Part shown: piece by piece, positions 7,338 to 10,269 of the stretch
Numbering within the stretch: position 1 is the stretch's first letter
Layout of the letters: the number at the start of each line of letters is the position of its first letter
From: Bacteroidales bacterium
GTDB taxonomy: Bacteria; Bacteroidota; Bacteroidia; Bacteroidales; JAOZQN01
DNA: 10,269 nucleotides
Reading direction: 5' to 3'
Assembly: GCA_029938985.1 (NCBI GenBank)
Contig: JAOZTW010000124.1
Location: 1-10,269 of the forward strand
Translations under genes and position numbers: made by a program
The notes under the pieces: generated by a model
The model's database searches: none
The model's input: the letters and a program-made list of their open reading frames with translations, nothing else
Told to the model about the DNA's origin: nothing

Positions 7338-8345
7338 ATGGAATTATATTTAGATTCAGCAAATATGCAAGAAATAAGAGAAGCTTTTCAGCTTGGTTTT
7401 CTTGCGGGATTAACAACAACTCCCACTTTTATGCACCGTGAAGGCATAACAGATATTGATAAAACAATTTTAGAATTATCAAAAATAGTACCTGTGCTTC
7501 AAATAGAAGCTTTGGGAAAAAACGCATCTGAAATTGTAGATGAAGCAGAACGACTTGTAGGAATAGGACTTGACAGAACAAAAACAGTTTTCAAAATTCC
7601 GATTTCTCTTGAAGGTGCAAAGGCTTGTAAAATTCTTCGGGATAAAAACTACCTTGTGAATCTACACCTTATATATAATATACAACAGGCGTATATTGCC
7701 TTGAGTGCTGGTGCAACTTATGTTTGTCCACTCGTGGGGAGGTTGCAAGATCAAGGACACGATGCCCTATCTGTTATAGAGCAAGCAGTTAATGCAGTGG
7801 AAAAATACAATTACCCTTCCAAAATAATGTTTTCTTCTGTTCGTCATTCCGAGCATGTTCGCAACGCCTTAAATTTGGGAGTACATACTTGTACAATTCC
7901 TTGGAAAGTATTAAAACAATTACCTTCAAATCATTTTACCGATATTGGAACACAGCAATTTTTTGAACATACAAAATTAATGACCTTGAAAGTCAAAGAT
8001 GTAATTAGAGATTTTCCGTCAACAATTAGTTTTAATAAAACAGTTTTTGATGCTTTAATGAAAATGACTATTTCAAAACTTGGGGCAATTACTATTGTAG
8101 ATGACAACAATAATATTCATCAAATTTTTACAGATGGCGATTTAAGAAGATTGGTAGAAACTAATGGTGAGGCAATTTTGAAATCAAAATTTACTGACTT
8201 TGCGAAAAAAACGCCTATCACTATTGATTATGAAGCATTTCTTATAGAGGCTTCAAATATTTTTAAAACAAGAAAAATTGATAATCTGGTAGTAACACAA
8301 AATAATAAACCAGTAGGAATGTTAGATATTCACGATTTATTGTAA
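7338..8345 (+). CDS. Transaldolase/F6P-aldolase-like domain fused to KdsD-type CBS pair
   Basis: This is a 335-residue fusion. Residues 1 to about 215 are a small transaldolase/fructose-6-phosphate-aldolase barrel: MELYLDSANM start with Asp6, Schiff-base Lys86 in VFKIPISLEG, YVCPLVGRLQDQGHD (128-142) and SSVRHSEHV (166-174). Several positions usual in this family differ: Thr28 instead of Asn in TTNP, His110 where Thr is usual, and Leu132 where Phe/Tyr is usual. Residues about 222-335 are two CBS domains with IFTDGDLRRLVE (263-274) and the ending GMLDIHDLL (327-335). This is very like the C-terminal half of KdsD/KpsF arabinose-5-phosphate isomerases, but the SIS catalytic domain is absent. The gene follows kdsA by 11 bases. 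Inference: an aldolase connected with arabinose-5-phosphate supply or pentose-phosphate flux into Kdo, gated by a ligand on the CBS pair. The reaction is unproven; plain transaldolase is the fallback. Confidence 0.9.
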   Translation: MELYLDSANMQEIREAFQLGFLAGLTTTPTFMHREGITDIDKTILELSKIVPVLQIEALGKNASEIVDEAERLVGIGLDRTKTVFKIPISLEGAKACKILRDKNYLVNLHLIYNIQQAYIALSAGATYVCPLVGRLQDQGHDALSVIEQAVNAVEKYNYPSKIMFSSVRHSEHVRNALNLGVHTCTIPWKVLKQLPSNHFTDIGTQQFFEHTKLMTLKVKDVIRDFPSTISFNKTVFDALMKMTISKLGAITIVDDNNNIHQIFTDGDLRRLVETNGEAILKSKFTDFAKKTPITIDYEAFLIEASNIFKTRKIDNLVVTQNNKPVGMLDIHDLL

Positions 8346-8353
8346 AAATTGGC

Positions 8354-8409
8354 TACTCATATAAATCTAAACGTTACTTTTTTATCAATTGCTACGTGCT
8401 CTATGAGTA
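8354..8409. other. 8-bp stem with long loop after the kdsA operon
   Basis: TACTCATA at 8354-8361 is the exact inverse of TATGAGTA at 8402-8409, with a 40-base loop. It begins 9 bases after the stop of the fusion gene and is followed by a short T-run. It could stabilise the mRNA end or be chance. Confidence 0.2.
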
Positions 8410-8444
8410 CTTTTAGCTGGTGGTTACATGAAAAACATCAACTT

Positions 8445-8462
8445 AACCCAACATGTTAGGTT
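8445..8462. other. Near-perfect 18-bp palindrome
   Basis: AACCCAACATGTTAGGTT is symmetrical around CATG with one mismatched pair. It lies between convergent genes, where an operator would be unusual. It may be part of a palindromic repeat, or a chance hit. Confidence 0.3.
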
Positions 8463-8510
8463 TTATGTAGTTTTATCATTAATGAAACATGCCGAATCTT
8501 TTTGAAATGA

Positions 8511-8557
8511 AAAATGATTAATTGAGAAAGAAATACCCTTTTTCAATTAATCATTTT
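8511..8557. terminator. Strong hairpin, likely terminator of the kdsA operon
   Basis: Arms of 19 bases (8511-8529 and 8539-8557) pair completely apart from one G-T wobble, around a 9-base loop. The left arm starts with an A-run and the right arm ends with TTTT, so it could stop transcription in either direction, although the stem is AT-rich. It lies 165 bases after the fusion gene's stop codon, in a convergent gap. Confidence 0.6.
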
Positions 8558-8696
8558 GACCTTATTTATTATAAATACCGCAATTTACTTCTGTAAATGA
8601 GGAACTTAAAATAATACAGTAATTTGCACGAAAACACTATCTTTTTCTATTATTGTACATATAACCTTAATAATTAAAACTTCATAAATTCGTAAT

Positions 8697-8753
8697 AAGT
8701 ATGTAATCATAAATAAACCTTAAAAAGTGTCGTTTATTTATGGTTAACTACTT
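8697..8753. repeat. Short palindromic relative of element B
   Basis: Arms 8697-8718 and 8732-8753 match as inverted repeats at 19 of 22 positions, with a perfect inner CATAAATAAAC/GTTTATTTATG and a 13-base spacer. Positions 8723-8750 match the right arm of element B (6367-6394) at 24 of 28. This looks like element B with its interior deleted so that the two ends are almost joined. Confidence 0.55.
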
Positions 8754-8843
8754 AAAGTTTGTGAAGTAAATAACTTTTTTAAAATATTGAATAACTTAGA
8801 TAAAATGATTTGGCATTTTTCACGAGTATCAATTTCTTCGTTA

Positions 8844-8904
8844 CTTTTTAAATATTAAAATGCTCATTTACAAAGGTAAACTTCAATTCTAATATTTAAA
8901 AAAG
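8844..8904. other. Nested inverted repeat in the convergent gap
   Basis: CTTTTTAAATATTA (8844-8857) pairs with 8890-8904, with one extra base in the right arm. Inside the loop, TTTAC (8867-8871) pairs with GTAAA (8876-8880). The right arm's A-run also serves as the T-run of the secG terminator on the other strand. It is probably part of a shared termination region, since genes converge here from both sides. The stretches 8563-8696 and 8754-8843 hold no gene or site that I can support. Confidence 0.35.
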
Positions 8905-8906
8905 CC

Positions 8907-8955
8907 TTGAACTTGACACTAGAGAAAAACGCCAATGATTTATATTAGTGTTCAA
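8907..8955 (-). terminator. Likely intrinsic terminator of the TPR-secG operon
   Basis: Directly after the secG stop on the - strand, TTGAACACTA (8955-8946) can pair with 8921-8907, with a small bulge. It is followed on the same strand by GGCTTTTTTAAAT. Stem then T-run, at the right place, fits a Rho-independent terminator. The bulge lowers certainty. Confidence 0.5.
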
Positions 8956-8957
8956 TA

Positions 8958-9281
8958 TTAATTTTCTTCAGGCGATTCTGTAACTATGGGAGATGCTGTG
9001 TTGGGTGTACTGAAATCATACTCTTTAAAATCTTGTTGTTTATTGTCTTTTGCTTGTTTAGGAATAGTCATTGATGCTAAAAGACTAAAAATTAATAAAG
9101 CGATGGCTAAACCCCAAGTCGCTTTCTCTAAAAATTTGTTTGTTTGGGCTACACCGCCAAACTGATTTCCTCCGCCACCAAAGCTTGATGATAATCCTCC
9201 TCCTTTTGAATTTTGAACTAATACAGTTAAAACTAAAACTACTGCAATTATTAAAATACAAACTGTTGCTAATATATACAT
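8958..9281 (-). CDS. secG: Protein-export membrane protein SecG
   Basis: SecG is the small subunit of the SecYEG translocon, which helps SecA-driven export across the inner membrane. The 107-residue sequence has a first membrane helix at about 2-22. The family signature VQNSKGGGLSSSFGG (22-36) follows, with the Gly-rich FGGGGNQFGG loop. Then come FLEKATW (50-56) and a second membrane helix (about 56-73). A polar tail of about 35 residues rich in Lys, Glu and Ser/Thr extends beyond the core, as is common in Bacteroidetes. The start codon lies 19 bases after the stop of the TPR-tailed gene upstream, so the two form an operon, an arrangement usual in this phylum. Confidence 0.96.
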   Translation of the reverse strand: MYILATVCILIIAVVLVLTVLVQNSKGGGLSSSFGGGGNQFGGVAQTNKFLEKATWGLAIALLIFSLLASMTIPKQAKDNKQQDFKEYDFSTPNTASPIVTESPEEN

Positions 9282-9300
9282 GTGATTTAAAAATTTAAAA

Positions 9301-10269
9301 TTATGAATTATTCTTTTTATCTTCTATTTTTTTAATTTGGGTTGCAAAGTAAGTACTTTTTTTTGGATTTATCAAAATTAATTTTTGATAAATTTCAATA
9401 GCCATATCAAAATGCCCTTGCTGTGTGTAAATTTTTGCCATTGTTTCTGTGACATAATCATTTTCTACAGAACTATTTTGCGACATATCTCCCTCTAATA
9501 CAACATCTTTAGGTCTTCTGATTTTTGGTCTTTCATTAATAAATTTTTCTAAAAGATTTTCATTAATTTTAGCTTTAGAAACTAAATTTTTATTTTCAGA
9601 ATTTTTATTGTCTTTTTTAATATCAGACTTGCTGTCAATTTTTTTAACTTTTTTATTTTTGCCTTTTCGTTTTGCAATTCTTTTCAGAATATCATCTGCA
9701 ACAGAATTTTTAGTTGTTTTTACCTTTACTGCCTTTGAAGGTTCTTCTTTTTTTGTTTCGTTATTAATCTTATCAGCTTTTTCAATTTCATCAATTGATT
9801 TTATTTTTGGTTTTACATCTGTTTTATCAACAGTTGATTTTATTTCAGAATTTTTAATTTCTGTTTTTTTGGTTACCTCAATAATTGTTCTTGTTACAAC
9901 TGTTTCAATTATTTTTGTTTCTGTTATTTTAGTTGCAACTTTTTCAATCTCTTCTTCTTTATAAGACTTATCTAAATTCTTATTTTCTAATTTTGGTTCT
10001 AATTTTTCTTCTTTTTTAATTTCAGTTACAATCTCTTCTTTTTTATCTAAATTCTTATTTTCTAATTTTGGTTCTAATTTTTCTTCTTTTTTAATTTCAG
10101 TTACAATCTCTTCTTTTTTATCTAAATTCTTATTTTCTAATTTTGGTTCTGTTATTTTTTTTCTCTGTGCAATTCTTTCTAATATTGAATCGGCAGATTT
10201 CGTTTTAATCTTTTTTTCTGTTTTTTCTTGTTTTTCTGCAACAGGAATTATTTCTACTTTTTTGGTTTC
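9301..10269 (-). CDS. TPR-tailed Lys/Glu-rich protein, 5' end outside the window
   Basis: The frame is open from the window edge (10269) to TAA at 9301, giving 322 residues without a start, so the N-terminus lies outside. The short frame beginning at the ATG at 9486 is only its C-terminal part. Most of the protein is charged, low-complexity, probably disordered or coiled sequence. It has two copies of a motif, SADSILERIAQRKK (window residues 25-38) and SVADDILKRIAKRKG (189-203), and a third related NENLLEKFINERP (236-248). A single TPR-like hairpin closes it (ETMAKIYTQQGHFDMAIEIY, 275-294, and what follows). This layout matches the TPR-containing protein often found directly before secG in Bacteroidetes, whose role is not well known. 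It contains a perfect tandem repeat (separate entry). Confidence 0.88.
   Translation of the reverse strand, partial: ETKKVEIIPVAEKQEKTEKKIKTKSADSILERIAQRKKITEPKLENKNLDKKEEIVTEIKKEEKLEPKLENKNLDKKEEIVTEIKKEEKLEPKLENKNLDKSYKEEEIEKVATKITETKIIETVVTRTIIEVTKKTEIKNSEIKSTVDKTDVKPKIKSIDEIEKADKINNETKKEEPSKAVKVKTTKNSVADDILKRIAKRKGKNKKVKKIDSKSDIKKDNKNSENKNLVSKAKINENLLEKFINERPKIRRPKDVVLEGDMSQNSSVENDYVTETMAKIYTQQGHFDMAIEIYQKLILINPKKSTYFATQIKKIEDKKNNS
9971..10150. repeat. Perfect 75-bp tandem repeat inside the TPR-tailed gene
   Basis: Two identical 75-bp units (9971-10045, 10046-10120) and the first 30 bases of a third (10121-10150) lie head to tail. Each encodes 25 residues starting LENKNLDKKEEIVTE and ending KKEEKLEPK. 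Because 75 is a multiple of three, copy-number change keeps the frame. Identity at every base points to a recent expansion. The repeat lies in the charged linker, not in the TPR. Confidence 0.95.

Noticed and set aside
9301..9486. Independent 61-codon gene
   Set aside because: The frame stays open upstream to the window edge with continuous homologous-looking sequence (LLEKFINERP and more), so this is only the C-terminus of a longer protein.
9608..9964. 118-codon Phe/Ser/Val-rich frame on the + strand that looks like a membrane protein
   Set aside because: It is the complement of the Lys/Glu-rich TPR-tailed gene. Complementing Lys/Glu codons produces Phe/Leu/Ser-rich text that imitates membrane helices.
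9971..10150. CRISPR array, because of regular repeats
   Set aside because: Repeats are head to tail with no unique spacers, and the period is a multiple of three inside an open frame.

Overview
The window looks like a chromosomal segment of a very AT-rich member of the Bacteroidetes, probably near Bacteroidales. The basis is gene content and style. There is a secG gene preceded by a TPR-tailed Lys/Glu-rich protein, as is typical of that phylum. There is a MacB-like permease with the usual bacteroidetal N-terminus. No clear Shine-Dalgarno sequences are seen, and two good matches to the Bacteroidetes -7 promoter box (TAnnTTTG) lie in the divergent kdsA/permease gap. No species can be named from the sequence alone. 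No tRNA, rRNA or CRISPR array was seen.

Layout. (1) 1-4680 is an accessory, eroding surface-glycan region on the + strand. It holds a 435-residue protein that looks all-helical and may be carbohydrate-active, a broken glycosyltransferase remnant, two different PAPS-dependent sulfotransferases, and a second stretch of decayed coding sequence followed by an inverted repeat. (2) 4681-5925 (-) is a MacB/FtsX-type ABC permease that starts at TTG. (3) 5926-6498 is a divergent intergenic region containing two back-to-back MITE-like inverted-repeat elements, A and B. Half of an A copy also lies at the window start, and a short relative of B lies at 8697-8753. (4) 6499-8345 (+) is a two-gene operon: kdsA (Kdo-8-phosphate synthase, metal-dependent type by its residues) and a fusion of a small transaldolase/F6P-aldolase domain to a CBS pair of the kind normally found on arabinose-5-phosphate isomerase (KdsD). 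(5) 8346-8957 is a convergent intergenic region rich in hairpins. (6) 8958-10269 (-) holds secG and an upstream TPR-tailed protein that runs off the window and carries a perfect 75-bp tandem repeat.

How the genes fit together. kdsA needs arabinose-5-phosphate. The gene immediately downstream joins the regulatory half of a KdsD to an aldolase in place of the SIS isomerase domain. This suggests, as inference, an alternative or regulated supply of the Kdo precursor. The domain keeps the Schiff-base lysine, but several other usual transaldolase active-site positions are changed. This is the most interesting item in the window. The sulfotransferase region suggests a sulfated surface polysaccharide whose gene cluster is partly degraded.
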